Shown here in pieces: positions 1 through 10,394 of a DNA stretch of 64,000 nucleotides (position 1 is its first letter; the number at the start of each line of letters is the position of its first letter). The notes beneath the pieces are model-generated. The model had not been told where the DNA came from and did no database searches. It worked only from the letters and a program-made list of their open reading frames with translations. This DNA comes from Macrotis lagotis (lineage: Eukaryota; Chordata; Mammalia; Peramelemorphia; Peramelidae), in assembly GCF_037893015.1 (NCBI RefSeq), contig NC_133660.1:279722067-279786066 (forward strand). The letters run 5' to 3'. Position numbers and translations under genes: made by a program.

Positions 1-34
1 AAGTATGTCCACACATGCTTAGAATACAGTATGC

Positions 35-166
35 CCACACACACACACACACGCACACACACACACACGCACATACATGTGCATCTTTAGTGAAAGGAGG
101 CTGGGTTAATGCAATGGGTTTCTGTTTTCTTTGTAAAGACTTTTCAGTTTGTAGAACAGGAGAGAA

Positions 167-214
<48 letters not shown>
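35..214. repeat. (CA)n and (GT)n microsatellites facing each other
   Basis: A CA run (35-75, with a few CG interruptions) is followed about 95 bases later by a pure GT run (169-214). On one strand the two are complementary, so they could pair as a hairpin. Open frames here are repeat artefacts. Confidence 0.95.
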
Positions 215-215
<1 letters not shown>

Positions 216-339
216 CTCCCCTTTTTTGAATGAATGGGTATATGGAGTCTGAGGGTATGATTTTTTTCCCCTTAAGTCACAGAATCCCTGAGATATGCAA
301 AATAATAAAAGTTGAAATTGCTCTAACATTTTTTAAAGT

Positions 340-610
340 TTTAAAAGTTTTTGCACTTCTAAGGGCCTCAGTTTCCTCATCTGTAAATGAAATTATTGGA
401 CTGGATGACTTCAAAGGTTACTTCTTGCACTAAATTTGTTTTATGATCCTACCAATATGCCCTTTGAGGCTAGAATAATCTTCCTGTTTTACTGAGGAGG
501 AAATTGAGGCTGAAAGAGAGTAAATGACATGGCTAATAATTCTCAGCAATAGGATTTGAACCTTTATCTTCTAATTCCAACCTTAGCAAGCTAAATACTC
601 TGCCAATCTC
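340..610. repeat. two MIR/core-SINE fragments, opposite orientation
   Basis: 340-445 carries the MIR landmark CCTCAGTTTCCTCATCTGTAA on the + strand. 460-610 reads as the reverse complement (GAGGAAATTGAGGCTGAAAG, then GGATTTGAACC). Both are old and diverged. Confidence 0.75.
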
Positions 611-664
611 CAGAACTAATTAATGAAGGGAGAACATTTAGGATTAACTATTAGTTTAGAAGAC

Positions 665-880
665 AAGGCAGCTCATTGACATAATGTACACAGTTCTGGG
701 TCTGAAATCGGGAACATCTGAGACACTCAATAGTTGTGTGACCCAGCCTCTGCCTGTCTCAGTTTTCTCATTTATAAAATGGGTATAATAATAGAACCCA
801 TCTCCCAGGGTCATCATGAGGATCAAATGAGTTATCATATCATCAAGCATCTGACAAAGAGTGTTATCAATTATAATTCT
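665..880 (+). repeat. MIR/core-SINE copy
   Basis: In order: a degenerate tRNA-like head (GGTCTGAAATCGGGAACATC), GTTGTGTGACCCAG, CTCAGTTTTCTCATTTATAA, and the core GTCATCATGAGGATCAAATG. This is nearly the whole family length. Confidence 0.8.
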
Positions 881-949
881 TTTTACTATTAACTAGCATA
901 TGATTATGGTGTTATGTTATTTTACATTCATAATGTCATATTTAATAGC

Positions 950-1061
950 ACATGTTATATTATGTCATGTTATATCATGTCATGTCACAGCATAGCAGTT
1001 CTACCATAGCATGGCATAGCATGGTTATCATAGAATGTCATAGTATGGTATGGCATGGTAA
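950..1061. repeat. degenerate 5-bp tandem repeat (ATGTC/ATAGC type)
   Basis: Runs of CATGT, CATAG and CATGG alternate with TTAT for about 110 bases. The period is five, with many single-base changes. No dispersed family is recognised. Confidence 0.7.
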
Positions 1062-1267
1062 ATACTAATGAGGATTTCCTAAATACCTCCAATGAACTAG
1101 GTCCTGCTTGAGACTCTGGGGAAACTGAGATGATTCTTCTGTGGGAGAATGGCTTCTACTATGAGACTCTGGACTGGTCCTTGAGCTTCGTTTCAGTTCT
1201 CAGATTGGCGCCATCTTTTCTAACATCCTTTTCCCTCCTCCCTGTGCCTGTCTCCATATTAAGGTCA

Positions 1268-1400
1268 CATCAAGTTAATGGAACATTTATTAAGTTCCTA
1301 CTATTTGTCTGGCACAGTCCTGGGGAATGCAAAAACAACCACCACCACCACCAACAACAAACCAGCCCCTGACCTCAGGGAGTTTACATTCTGCAAATCT
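1268..1400 (-). repeat. L2 3' end
   Basis: GGAACATTTATTAAGTTCCT, CTGGCACAGTCCTGGGGA and CAGGGAGTTTACATTCTGC are reverse-complement landmarks of the L2 3' end. A short (ACC)n run at 1337-1351 interrupts it. Confidence 0.8.
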
Positions 1401-2010
1401 CCGGGGCTAGCTATGTGCTAAATGTCTTTAGGATGACCCATCTGCTATGTGGGGAAAGTCAATATAATTATTTTCCTCATTTTACAGATGTGGAAACTGA
1501 GGCTAGTTGAGAGGAAAGGCCCTGTTGTTGCATTCAAAGCTTGCTGGCGTGCCATCATTTCATCTGACGGACTTTCCTCTCTCCAACATTCCCTCCCCCA
1601 TCAAATTCCATTCCATTTCACAATGAAATGGCCCTTTTTTCCTCTTCTCCTGTCCTTTGCTCGCCACCTAAGGCCACCTATCTCTGGATTCTTGGGGCAC
1701 AACAAGTCCATAGTCTTCCTTCGCTTCCCAACCCAGCTTGGTATGCAGTAACTCAGAGTTATTTGAAAAGACGCCATGTTCCTCCTCAGAAACAGCCGCA
1801 TTTTGGAGGTGGGAGAGGAGATAAGGAGAGCCTGCTCTGCAGTGCCCCTGGATTCAGGTGGTGTTTACTGAAGGAAAAAAAGCCCCAACACCAATCCCCA
1901 TAGCACAGAGCTGGGGCCACTTCCAGGGAGCCTCTGCAGAGCTTAGGGAGAGAAGGTGCTTGGGAATCCCCAATCTCCTTTGGGCAGCGGGGGTGGGGGG
2001 CAACGGGGGC
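1401..2010. other. mostly unique sequence with a MIR scrap
   Basis: 1465-1520 has a reverse MIR piece (TTTTACAGATGTGGAAACTG). The rest is pyrimidine-rich and then GC-rich unique DNA with no feature I can support. Confidence 0.5.
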
Positions 2011-2182
2011 CAGGGCTTTGGACCAGCAGAGCCAGGTTCTGGTCTTGGTCCAGTGGAACCAAAGGGTATTATCAGGGCTTTGGACCAAAACATCCAAGTT
2101 CTGATCTTGGTGCAGTGGGGCCAATGGGACCCAGGGCTTTGTATTAGCACAGTTAGGTTTTGATCTTGGCTGAGCTCCTGGT
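2011..2182. repeat. three-unit minisatellite, about 61 bp
   Basis: Units begin at 2011, 2073 and 2132, each with CAGGGCTTTG and then GGTTCTGGTCTTGG or a close variant. Units 1 and 2 are most alike and unit 3 is more diverged. Periods are 62 and 59. Confidence 0.85.
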
Positions 2183-2349
2183 TATCTGGGTGACCTCAGG
2201 CAAATCCCTTCCCCAGTCTGGGTGCCTCCTCTCCTCCCCACCTCCAGGGATGTGCTAAGAAGCTGAAGTCACAGAAGAACAAGTCACAAAGTGTTGTCTC
2301 CAAAACAGCCCTGTGAATAGGCAGAACCAACACGATCAGCTCCCCTTCA

Positions 2350-2635
2350 CATAATATGATACACTGAGTGCTGGGTTTGGAATCCTGGGTTCAAATCTCA
2401 GTTTTGACATTTACTGTCTATTTGTCCTTGAGCAATGTCACTTTTCTTCTCTGGCCTCAGGTTCCTCATCTGTAAAATGATGAGGCTGAACTGGCTGGAC
2501 TTGGAGCTCCCTCTGGGATCTCAATCCTAGGGAGATTGTGATTAAGAAGGGAAGTGACTTGTCACATAGTCACTGAGAGAGTCAGCACTGGAACTCAGAT
2601 CTCTCTATTCTGAATCCAGAAACACCATGCATGTG
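2350..2635. repeat. MIR fragments, + then -
   Basis: 2350-2535 (+) holds GGTTCAAATCTCAGTTTTGA, TTCCTCATCTGTAAAATGA and the MIR3-like TCCCTCTGGGATCTCAATCC. 2536-2635 (-) holds GGGAAGTGACTTGTCACA and GGAACTCAGATCTCTCTATT. Confidence 0.75.
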
Positions 2636-2639
2636 AAAA

Positions 2640-3830
2640 GTGTATAAACATATATTTGCACACACATACATATAGGTACAGATAATATATAAAAATACAT
2701 ACCTATTTAATATTTATATATAATGCACACACATAAGTCTAATGTTTATATAGAATATACACATAAATATAGGCAACATGCATATTAATTATATTCATAT
2801 ATGATATACATACATATGAATATACACACATAAATATATGCAGCCATCTATTATATTCCTTATGATATACATATATATAATATATGAAACATACATTCAC
2901 ATATGAGATACACATACAAATATACACACATAAATATACATAGCACATATATTCCTATGTGATATACATACATATGAATATACATACATAAATAGATGCA
3001 ACATATATTCATATAGGATATACACACACATAACACACACAGATAAATAGATGCACCATACATATTCATGCATGGTACACATGCATATAAACATATAGTT
3101 GCATGCAATGTGTATATTATATTCATACATGATATACATGTACATAAATATACACACATGTTTGCAGCATGTGTTCATATATGACATGCACACAAAATAT
3201 GTACAATATTTTATTATATTCATATATTATATACATACATATAAAACACACATAAATATATGCAACATATACATTATTTTCATATACAATGTGCATATGA
3301 ACACACATACATATATGCTGTGCATGCTATGTTCATACATGATATACTACATATAAATATGCCCACATAAATATTTGCAACACATATTATATTCAGATAT
3401 AATATCATACACATATAAGCCTGTATACACACATCTAGCACATGTATAGAACATTGAACACAGAACAAGGTGACACATGTAACATACACATGGGAACACA
3501 CATAGTGCATTATATTTACATATACAATACCCATAAAACACAAATACATGTGTACATGCCTTATGATTACACACATAATACACATGTACACGTGCAATAT
3601 GTGTGTGTGAAATATACATGTATGTACACATAAAATATGTAGGTGCCTATATTTCTATGATAAATTATGCATGCACATATTATGTTTCTCTAATACACAT
3701 AAATATATAGGCATATACATACATCACATATTGCATGACAATAACTGTGATGCGCACACATGCATACAATGTTACATTTATGTGTGTTCACATGTATGCA
3801 TGAATTGATACACACTTACACATATGATTA
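2640..3830. repeat. 1.2-kb AT-rich degenerate minisatellite
   Basis: Repeats of TATTCATATATGATATACAT, TACACACATAAATATATGCA and related strings recur at irregular 55-100 bp spacing; TAAATATATGCAACAT-like anchors lie at about 2764, 2831, 2930, 2990, 3045 and 3252. Open frames on both strands are Tyr/Ile/His/Met-rich artefacts. Confidence 0.9.
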
Positions 3831-4379
3831 ATACAGAGATGGAGGGGTTGACAAATTCCAAATAGCCTTCCTCTTCCCTTGCTCTTTCTCCATTCAGGTG
3901 TCCTCAGAGACAGCCTACTCTTCAGTGTCACAATGACTCTGCTCTGGCTCCCAATGGTCCAGGCAGATAGATGCTAGGGGCAGTGGGGTGGGGGCAGCAG
4001 AGCGCCTCTCACCTCTCCTCCTCCCCCAGGATGATTCCTAGAGTATTGACCAGCTTCATCTTTAGGCAGTGTTTTTTCTCTCTTCTGTCAACAGATCAGC
4101 GGCAACATGAGTGACCACTGGCCTGGCTGGCCCCAGCCACCAGCTCTGTGGATGCTACACCCAATTTGTCCCTGCAAACATTGGCCCTCAGTGACTGAGA
4201 GGTCAGAGACATGGAGCTGGGGGCCTGGCGTCACACAGTCTGACTTGTGCCAAGCTCTGTCTCTTTACCTTCTAACCTCCACTTCCCCATCTCTGTCTTC
4301 AGGAATCTGAAGAGCCCTGAGGTAGAACTTGGACCATTCAGAAAGAAGTAATGAAGAATCTGACTTTGAATCAATATAA
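3831..4379. other. unique sequence with splice-acceptor-like sites
   Basis: No repeat is recognised. A pyrimidine tract ending CTGTCAACAG (to 4094) precedes an ATG at 4107 that opens a 67-codon frame. A second tract ends CTCCCCCAG near 4030. No matching donor or known protein is visible. Confidence 0.4.
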
Positions 4380-4512
4380 GAAAAGAATTTCTTACAATTG
4401 GCCCTCTCCTACAATTAAACAAGTCTCTTTGTGTGAGAGAGGGAGCTTCCCATCACTAAAAGTGTTCAAGCAGAGACTAGGGGACCACCTGTCAATAACA
4501 TTGGAGGGAGGG
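4380..4512 (+). repeat. L3/CR1 3' end
   Basis: GAGGGAGCTTCCCATCACTA, TCAAGCAGAGACTAGG and GACCACCTGTCAATAACATT follow the L3 3' end order (gagctcccc - ttcaagcagaggctgg - accacttgtc). Confidence 0.75.
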
Positions 4513-4695
4513 GATTTTTAGCTCCAATCTTCCTTCACAAGGTCTTTCCTGACCCCCCTCCCCAAATTAATGCCTCCATCTCCACCATAACTTTGCATTT
4601 GTTTGGTATAGATTTCCTCTAAGCTTATCTGTGTTTATGTTATTTCTCCCAAATAGAACATAAGCTCCTTGAGGTCTGTCCACACATAGATAATC
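4513..4695 (+). repeat. L2 3' end
   Basis: AAGGTCTTTCCTGACCCCC, then TTATTTCTCCCAAATAGAAC and ATAAGCTCCTTGAGGTCTG are the tail landmarks of L2 in sense orientation. Confidence 0.75.
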
Positions 4696-5244
4696 CTGCT
4701 TGTATGGTCAGTTCAAACCATTTGGGACATGAGGGAGCGAGGTTTATCAGGACTCTAGGGGACCATAAGTTAACCATTTACCTTTTGGGGTAGCTGGGGG
4801 GGTATTCCGACCAAAGCCCCTCAAAACTGACTGGGCAATGGCATTTAAACAGCTTCTCTTCTGGCTAACAGACATAAGACATGCCTTCATTATTTTCTAA
4901 GGGGGAAAGAAGGAATGGTATCTTTAAGTTAAAGACCTTGTCTTTGATTTGTAACAAGATTCTAGCCTGTATTATTAGAGTTCATAAGGAAATGTAGGAA
5001 GAAGATAGATGACAACAAAAAACCAGCCTTGGATTCATCAAAAACATGCTGGCCATACCTCATTTTCCTTTTCTTTACAGAGTCACTGATCGGTAAATGA
5101 GAGGACTCTGGATGGGGTTTACCCAGATTTTAATGATGTATTTGATAAAATTTCTCATGCTCTTCTGGTAGGAAAGATGCAGAAATGGTGTCCTGGACAC
5201 AACTTTAGTTAGAAACATTCAAGCCGGGTGAGGATGGCTGAACC

Positions 5245-5855
5245 TGCTAGGTGGACATGAAGAATGAGGCACCCATGGAGACAGCTAAGTGGCACAGTGG
5301 ATAGAGTACCGGCCTTGGAGTCAGGATGACCTGAGTTCAAATCTGCCCTCAGACACTTAATAATTGCCTAGCTGTGTGACCTTGGGCAAGTCACTTAACC
5401 CCATTGCCTTAAATTTAAAAAAAAAAGAATTAGACACCCAGAAAAATCTGTAAAGACTGACATGAATGGATGCATAGCAAAGTGAACAGAACTAGGAGAA
5501 CATTGTATGATAGCACAGCAATATTGTACGATGAACTGTGAATGACTTAGTTATTCTCAGCATTACAATGATCCAAGATAATCCTAAAAGACTAATGATG
5601 ACTTCATCATTAGTATACTCTCTGCCTCGGATAAAAAAAACTGATGCTGATTAGATATGCATTGAAGGCTATTTTTCATTTTTTCTTTTATTGAAGTCTT
5701 CTTGTACAAAATGACTAATATAGAAACAGTTTACATAATTGCACACATATAACCTATACAGTATTGCTTAGGGGAGAGGGAAGAAGAGGAATGGAGGGAC
5801 AGAATTTGGAACTCAAAGTTTTAAATAAATAAAAATCAGGGAAAAAATAATATAC
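5245..5855 (+). mobile_element. L1 3' end (marsupial L1), carrying a SINE
   Basis: After the SINE, the extreme ORF2 end and 3' UTR follow: AGTGAACAGAACTAGGAGAA, AATATTGTACGATGA, AATGACTTAGTTATTCTCAG, then GACAGAATTTGGAACTCAAA and an A-rich tail. The short part left of the SINE (5245-5275) belongs to the same copy. Strongly 5'-truncated. Confidence 0.85.
5276..5425 (+). mobile_element. tRNA-derived marsupial SINE inserted in the L1
   Basis: The head AGTGGCACAGTGGATAGAG (A-box-like) and GAGTTCAAATC (B-box-like) are followed by the tail TCACTTAACCCCATTGCCTT and poly(A). Imperfect target duplications flank it (5261-5275 and 5426-5440; two mismatches in 15). Confidence 0.9.
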
Positions 5856-6309
5856 TAGCTTTTTTCCACCTTTTCCCCCTGATCACCTTGGGAAACATAC
5901 CTAAAAAAAATTTGACACCAGCTAGGGAGGTCTCAGGTAGTGCCCCAAGTCTCTGTGTATTACCCTGAGTTGGCTGATACTTTTTATCAGACTTGGATGA
6001 AGACATAGATGATGCAAAGCTGGGAGGAAAGCTAGCATCCTGGATGATGGTCATGATACAAAGCTTTCTGACAGACTGGAACCCCAGGCTGAATACAATA
6101 TGAAATGCATTAGGGAATCAAGGAAAAGTCTAACATCTTGGTTTCAATGTAGAATCAAGGAAAAGTCTAACATCTTGATTTCAATACAAGATGGTGGAAG
6201 TATAGCTACGTTTCACAGAAAACTGGGAGTTTTCATGGAGTGTAAGCTCCATAGATCTTGAGTATCATATGGCAGACAAGCACTCTCATGGAATCTTAGT
6301 ATTGGGCCA

Positions 6310-6585
6310 GTCAAGGCTGTGCTTATGCCTGGCATACTCTTCCATTATCCCTTTGACTCTGGGGATCCCTAGTTCCCTCAAGAATAAATTTAGGGACCGT
6401 CTCCCACATGAGACCCTTGCAGATTGCTGCCTTCCTCCTTTAACTGTTAATGCAAATGACTTTGCATGAGTTTATTTTTGTGTTGTTTCCTCTTAATAGA
6501 ATGTAAGCTACTAGAAGGGAGAGATTATTTCCTTTTTATATCCCAGTTACCTGGCCCAGTGATGGCTCCTAATAGGAAAGGAAGA
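6310..6585 (+). repeat. L2 3' end
   Basis: ATGCCTGGCATACTCTTCC, then ATAGAATGTAAGCTACTAGA and CCAGTTACCTGGCCCAG give the L2 3' region in sense order. It separates two L3 stretches, so it probably landed in the L3. Confidence 0.75.
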
Positions 6586-6589
6586 AAGG

Positions 6590-6800
6590 GTTGTTAAACT
6601 GGAATTGGGCCAAATTGACTAAAGATGTAGCAGTGCCACATCTGGTGGGCACCAACTTTTAGGAAGAATATCCCAAAACATAGAGTATCCAGAAAAGCAA
6701 AAGATGTTGAGAGGCCATGTGAGGCCTCAGTAGAGGGACTGGGAGGTGTTTAGCCTGGAGAAAAGAAGAGGGTTGTTGTTTACAAATAGAGATGTGATGG
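6590..6800 (+). repeat. L3/CR1 continuation
   Basis: AAAAGATGTTGAGAGGCCATG and GTTTAGCCTGGAGAAAAGAA match the L3 segment before its 3' end. It probably belongs to the same copy as 4900-6280. Confidence 0.65.
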
Positions 6801-7139
6801 TCCTGAGCCAATCTGCACAAAGGCCAGCCTGTCAATCTCTTGGGGTCCAAGACCAGGCCTTCAGAGGGCTGTTGAGGCAGCACCTTTTCTCCTCCAGTGG
6901 TGTCCCTGAGTTTCTAGCTCTGAGCTCCAGGCCTGGGTGGGCCTCTGGCTTTCATCCAGAAGCCCATACACAACCACCAGGGAACCTGGTCTGATTTGGG
7001 ATGGCCAGGGCTTCTTCCTGAATGACTCTTCCCTGCAGCAGCTGTCTCCTCTCTCTCCATCTGTGGGGCCCATCCTTGGGAACGTATTTCTCTTTTCTTG
7101 ACCTCCTTTGCCAACAATCTCCCTAAACAAAGGCGACAA
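6801..7139. other. unique sequence, no clear feature
   Basis: GC-moderate DNA without a recognised repeat. Open frames of 74-140 codons overlap on both strands with no motif and no splice context. Confidence 0.5.
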
Positions 7140-7400
7140 TTAAAATCCATCCCAGCTCCAATTTTGGTGTAATCTGCGTAAAATGGGGAGTGCCTGGGAA
7201 GGCATTTTGCCGGCCATGAAATGGACTGAGTGAAATGCCTAAGTGGCTGGTGGAATGTGAAGAACCTCTGGCTTCTGACTGAGCCCCTGTTCTTCCTCCT
7301 CACGGCAGGAACTGGGGGGCATCCGGACCGTATCAAGTGAACACAGCTGTGCTGCTTATCTCCTGTTTAATTTGACAGACACCAAACACCAGAAGAAAAC
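7140..7400. promoter_or_regulatory. possible conserved non-coding element
   Basis: Repeat-free block with TAATCTGCGTAAAATGG, GGCCATGAAATGGACTGAG, TGCTTATCTCC (GATA-type) and TTTAATTTGACAG. It also has an acceptor-like tract ending CTCACGGCAG at 7309. Both readings are inference, since conservation cannot be measured here. Confidence 0.3.
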
Positions 7401-7464
7401 TCTGGGCCTGGCTTGGCCTGGGCAGATTCATTTGGAGGCTGAGAAGTTGGAGGCTCCACATGAG

Positions 7465-7775
7465 CAGCCTTGATAGTGTGCTGGTGAGAGAGTCAGAGGA
7501 ATCAAGTTTGAATCTTGCTTCTGTGATCTTAGATGAGTCCTCAGTTTCCTTGTCTGTAAAGTGTAGGAATTGGACCCTTTGGTCTGAGGGATCCCCCTTT
7601 CTAGTTCTAGTTCTACGAATCTACAATATGTAAAATGCAATGATTGCTAGAGACCCTTTTAGCTCTAAATTCCTGGGTCTTCTTGTTGACCTCTCTAGGC
7701 TCAGCCTTTTTATCTGTCAAATGAAGGGATTGGACATGATGTCTTCTGAGGTTCCCCCTGGTTCCAGATTTATGA
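7465..7775 (+). repeat. two MIR copies in tandem
   Basis: 7465-7620 has CAGTTTCCTTGTCTGTAAAG. 7640-7775 has the second MIR landmark TTTTTATCTGTCAAATGAAG and GATGTCTTCTGAGGTTCC. A partial local duplication or two insertions would both fit. Confidence 0.7.
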
Positions 7776-9335
7776 TTTTACTACCCTATGGCCCCATGAC
7801 TTATAAAATGAAGGTGAGCCCTAAGATCCTCTCTAGCACTCATTCAAAGGGTTGATGACCAGGGGTCAGCAAGGCCTTGGGATCTGGGAGGAGAAGGAGA
7901 AGGAACTGTGGCTTATGGTTTCCTCCTCACTGGAAATCATGGGACTGACCAGGACTAGAAGGTCCATTGGGGTCTAGGGTTGAGAGATTAAAGAGACTTT
8001 AGGATTACCCAGCTCAACCTCCTCCTTCCCTCAGAGGAGGAACCGGAAGCCCAGAGAGGGAAAAAGTCAGGATTTGACTCTAGCACTTGGAGGACTGATT
8101 ATTGTTTTATCCCTAAAGAGTTATCAAATTAATGAATAAAGGCTATAGATAAATGATTTAGACATTATTGACCCTCATAATAATCATATTTTATTCTAAT
8201 AAAGCTCAAGTTATTCTGGGACATCCAAGCAGGTTGTGAGCCGGTTGCTAGCTGAAAGAGAAGATGGAGTAGGCATCAAGGATCAGAAACCTGACTCAAG
8301 TCCTTGGTGCACCAAGATGGCGGCTCTCTGGACTGGCAATAACTGGTTCTTCTCTCTCATTTCCTCTCCTTGCCCCTTTCTTTTACCAGCAGGCTTAGCC
8401 CTGTCCCAGTTTGAAGGAGTGTTAAAACTTTTAGGCATTAGAAAGAGACTCCATGTCCAGGGTTCTATCCACTGGACTCCTACCCAGATCTATAGCTTGA
8501 AGGTCTCAGTCTCTTGAGCTTTATCTCTGTTTTCTTCTCTTGGTCCCTGATTCTAACAATTGAACTTTTTGTGACCAAGTTTTCTACCTGATACGCATGT
8601 CCTTCCAAATATACCCTCCACCAAAGGAGGGCCTCAAGTCTTCTCTTCTTCAATCCTAATTCCTTCAACCATAGGGTATAATCTCCAATCCTATCACCAT
8701 CCTGGGTTCCCCCCTCAACTCTCTCCAGATGATCAAATTCCTTCCTAGGATATAGTTCAAGGAATTGAACCCTGCCCCCCAGATATTCCCTGCCCAGTGA
8801 TTAGATCAGTGAGAACCTTCCTGGCCACGATCCTGGTTTACAGGATGCTAGTACCACCCCCATCTCCTCCCCCCACCTAGTTCTGGAAGACATGCTTGGA
8901 CACTGTATGGTAGAACGGGTGATGTCAGTTCACTAAGCAGCTGGTGTGTCCATCTCTTTGGATGAGCTGGAACAACCAACTTTGAATACTTGAGAACAAT
9001 GTCCTTCATATGGCAGAGTGGAAACTTTGTCATAGCTTGTTCATTTATTCAGTAACCCCCCAAAAAAGACAGCTGGTTCTCCTACCCCCACCCCCTCCCC
9101 ACCACACAGAGCCTGCATGGAAGAACTATGGAGAAATAACTTTTATTATCTTTTTTTACCATGTCAAGAAGAAAGTGCCAGCCTCCCCAGTCCCATTCTT
9201 CTATGTGCGCATGGATTCAATCGAGCCCCTAGCATCAGTTGATAAATAGTGATCACATTCCAGAGTTTGAAGGCCCTCTCAAGAAATATATGACTTTGGA
9301 AGTGGATTGGTGTTGTTCTCCCAGGACCACGGCAG
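7776..9335. other. low-repeat sequence
   Basis: A reverse MIR scrap lies at 8005-8075 (AGGAACCGGAAGCCCAGAG). The remainder, including AT-rich 8110-8220 (ATTATTGACCCTCATAATAA) and 8960-9060, has no recognised repeat or gene. Confidence 0.5.
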
Positions 9336-9420
9336 GCACTATGAGGCTGGATCTTAATTCTGAGTGTCTTGCACTTCCTGGGTAACCCAGGGCTAACCAT
9401 TTCACTTTGCAGGGTGGCAC
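9336..9420 (+). repeat. MIR fragment
   Basis: GAGGCTGGATCTTAATTC followed by CCAGGGCTAACCATTTCACT resembles the MIR centre. Short and diverged. Confidence 0.45.
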
Positions 9421-9639
9421 CAACAGCCCTGACTGACCTCCTGAGTCCTCTGAAGGGATGGTGGGGCTAGAAGGAAAGATGGTGACAGAGACAGATGAGC
9501 AGAAGCAGAAGAGAGTAATCTCTATGATATCCAAACAAAGATGTGAGATGTGTAAAGCCATAGAAAACTGCGGCTAGAATAATCTGAGTTTCTCCTCAGA
9601 GTAATGAGGAGCCCCTGAGGGTCTCTGAGCAGAGCAAGA

Positions 9640-9775
9640 CTGTGGGTAGAGCACTAGCAGGCAAGGGAAATTTCAGAGGCAGTGTCTGTAGATTTCTGCA
9701 AAGTACTGGACAAAGTATGTTCGTTTTGTAAGAAAGTTGGGGAGGGATGGATAACTAATTACACCCCTTGGGGCA
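9640..9775 (+). repeat. probable L3/CR1 fragment
   Basis: TAGATTTCTGCAAAGTACTG and GACAAAGTATG look like a decayed copy of the L3 'DFSKAFDKV' block. It may join the L3 at 10395 across the L2 and SINE between them. Confidence 0.45.
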
Positions 9776-9777
9776 AC

Positions 9778-10380
9778 AGGAATTTATTAAGTCCCACTTT
9801 AGGTCAGGTTCTGAGGATAATGTTTGTCCTTCATTCTCCAAGACCATGACATCAGGGAGGTGATGCCATGAACCAGATTTGAGTGGTGGTGGTGGTGGTT
9901 GGGGGGGGGGGGGTTGTGCTAAGCCACCAAGCTCACTTTCTCCTCCATAGCCATCTGGATCTAGTGGTCAGATATGAATCAGGATGACTGAAGAGGGCCC
10001 TGGATGTGACCAATCATCAGGGTGTGACTTGCCCAATGTCACACAGTTTGTAAGTGTCTGAAGCTGGATTTGAATTCCCATCCTCCTGACTTCATGACCA
10101 GTGCTCTATTCACTGCTTCACCAGCTGTCTACGGGGATACAAAGAAAAGAAAGATAGTCCCGACCTTCATGGCACTTACAGTCTACTGGGGAAGGCAATG
10201 CCCAAAAGGAAACGGAAAGGGAGGAGTGGGGGAAGGAAGGAGCTAGGGAAGGTCCACATTGCAGGAGCCTGGTGGAAAAGTCAGGGAAGTCCCAGAATAA
10301 GTGCAACTGGGTGAGAAATCAGGAATGACTGGCTCTTGGGGTATTCATGGAGCCCACTCCAAAAGCTTTAGACAGCTTGG
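9778..10380 (-). repeat. L2 3' region split by a composite SINE
   Basis: GGAATTTATTAAGTCCCACT and GGTTCTGAGGATAA (to about 9818) continue after the SINE with GATACAAAGAAAAGAAAG, TGGCACTTACAGTCTACTGG and later antisense L2 sequence. Confidence 0.7.
9815..10130 (-). mobile_element. composite marsupial SINE, antisense
   Basis: On the + strand: TTTGTCCTTCATTCTCCAAG, CCATGACATCAGGGAGGTGA, CTTTCTCCTCCATAGCCATC, TGACTTGCCCAATGTCACAC, then a reversed tRNA-like head near CTATTCACTGCTTCACCAGC. Four more copies occur in this window. A (GGT)n run and G13 sit inside. Confidence 0.85.
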
Positions 10381-10394
10381 AATATTGGAATAGT

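Larger units (their letters stand above)
4900..6280 (+). mobile_element. L3/CR1 retrotransposon remnant, interrupted
   Basis: Sense L3 (CR1-clade LINE) with part of its reverse transcriptase. Translating from 5117 gives VYPDFNDVFDKISHALL, matching the clade's VYLDFSKAFDKVSH block. After the L1/SINE insertion (about 5245-5855) it resumes with TTGGATGAAGACATAGATGA and GATGCAAAGCTGGGAGG, as expected downstream of the FADD/YADD block. Stops and indels make it dead. A 37-bp internal duplication lies at 6115-6188. Confidence 0.75.

Noticed and set aside
2640..3830. CRISPR-like array
   Set aside because: Repeats are degenerate, AT-rich and not separated by unique spacers; the genome is mammalian.
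5276..5425. tRNA gene
   Set aside because: A- and B-box-like motifs belong to a SINE head. There is no cloverleaf with intact stems, and the copy has a SINE body, poly(A) and target duplications.
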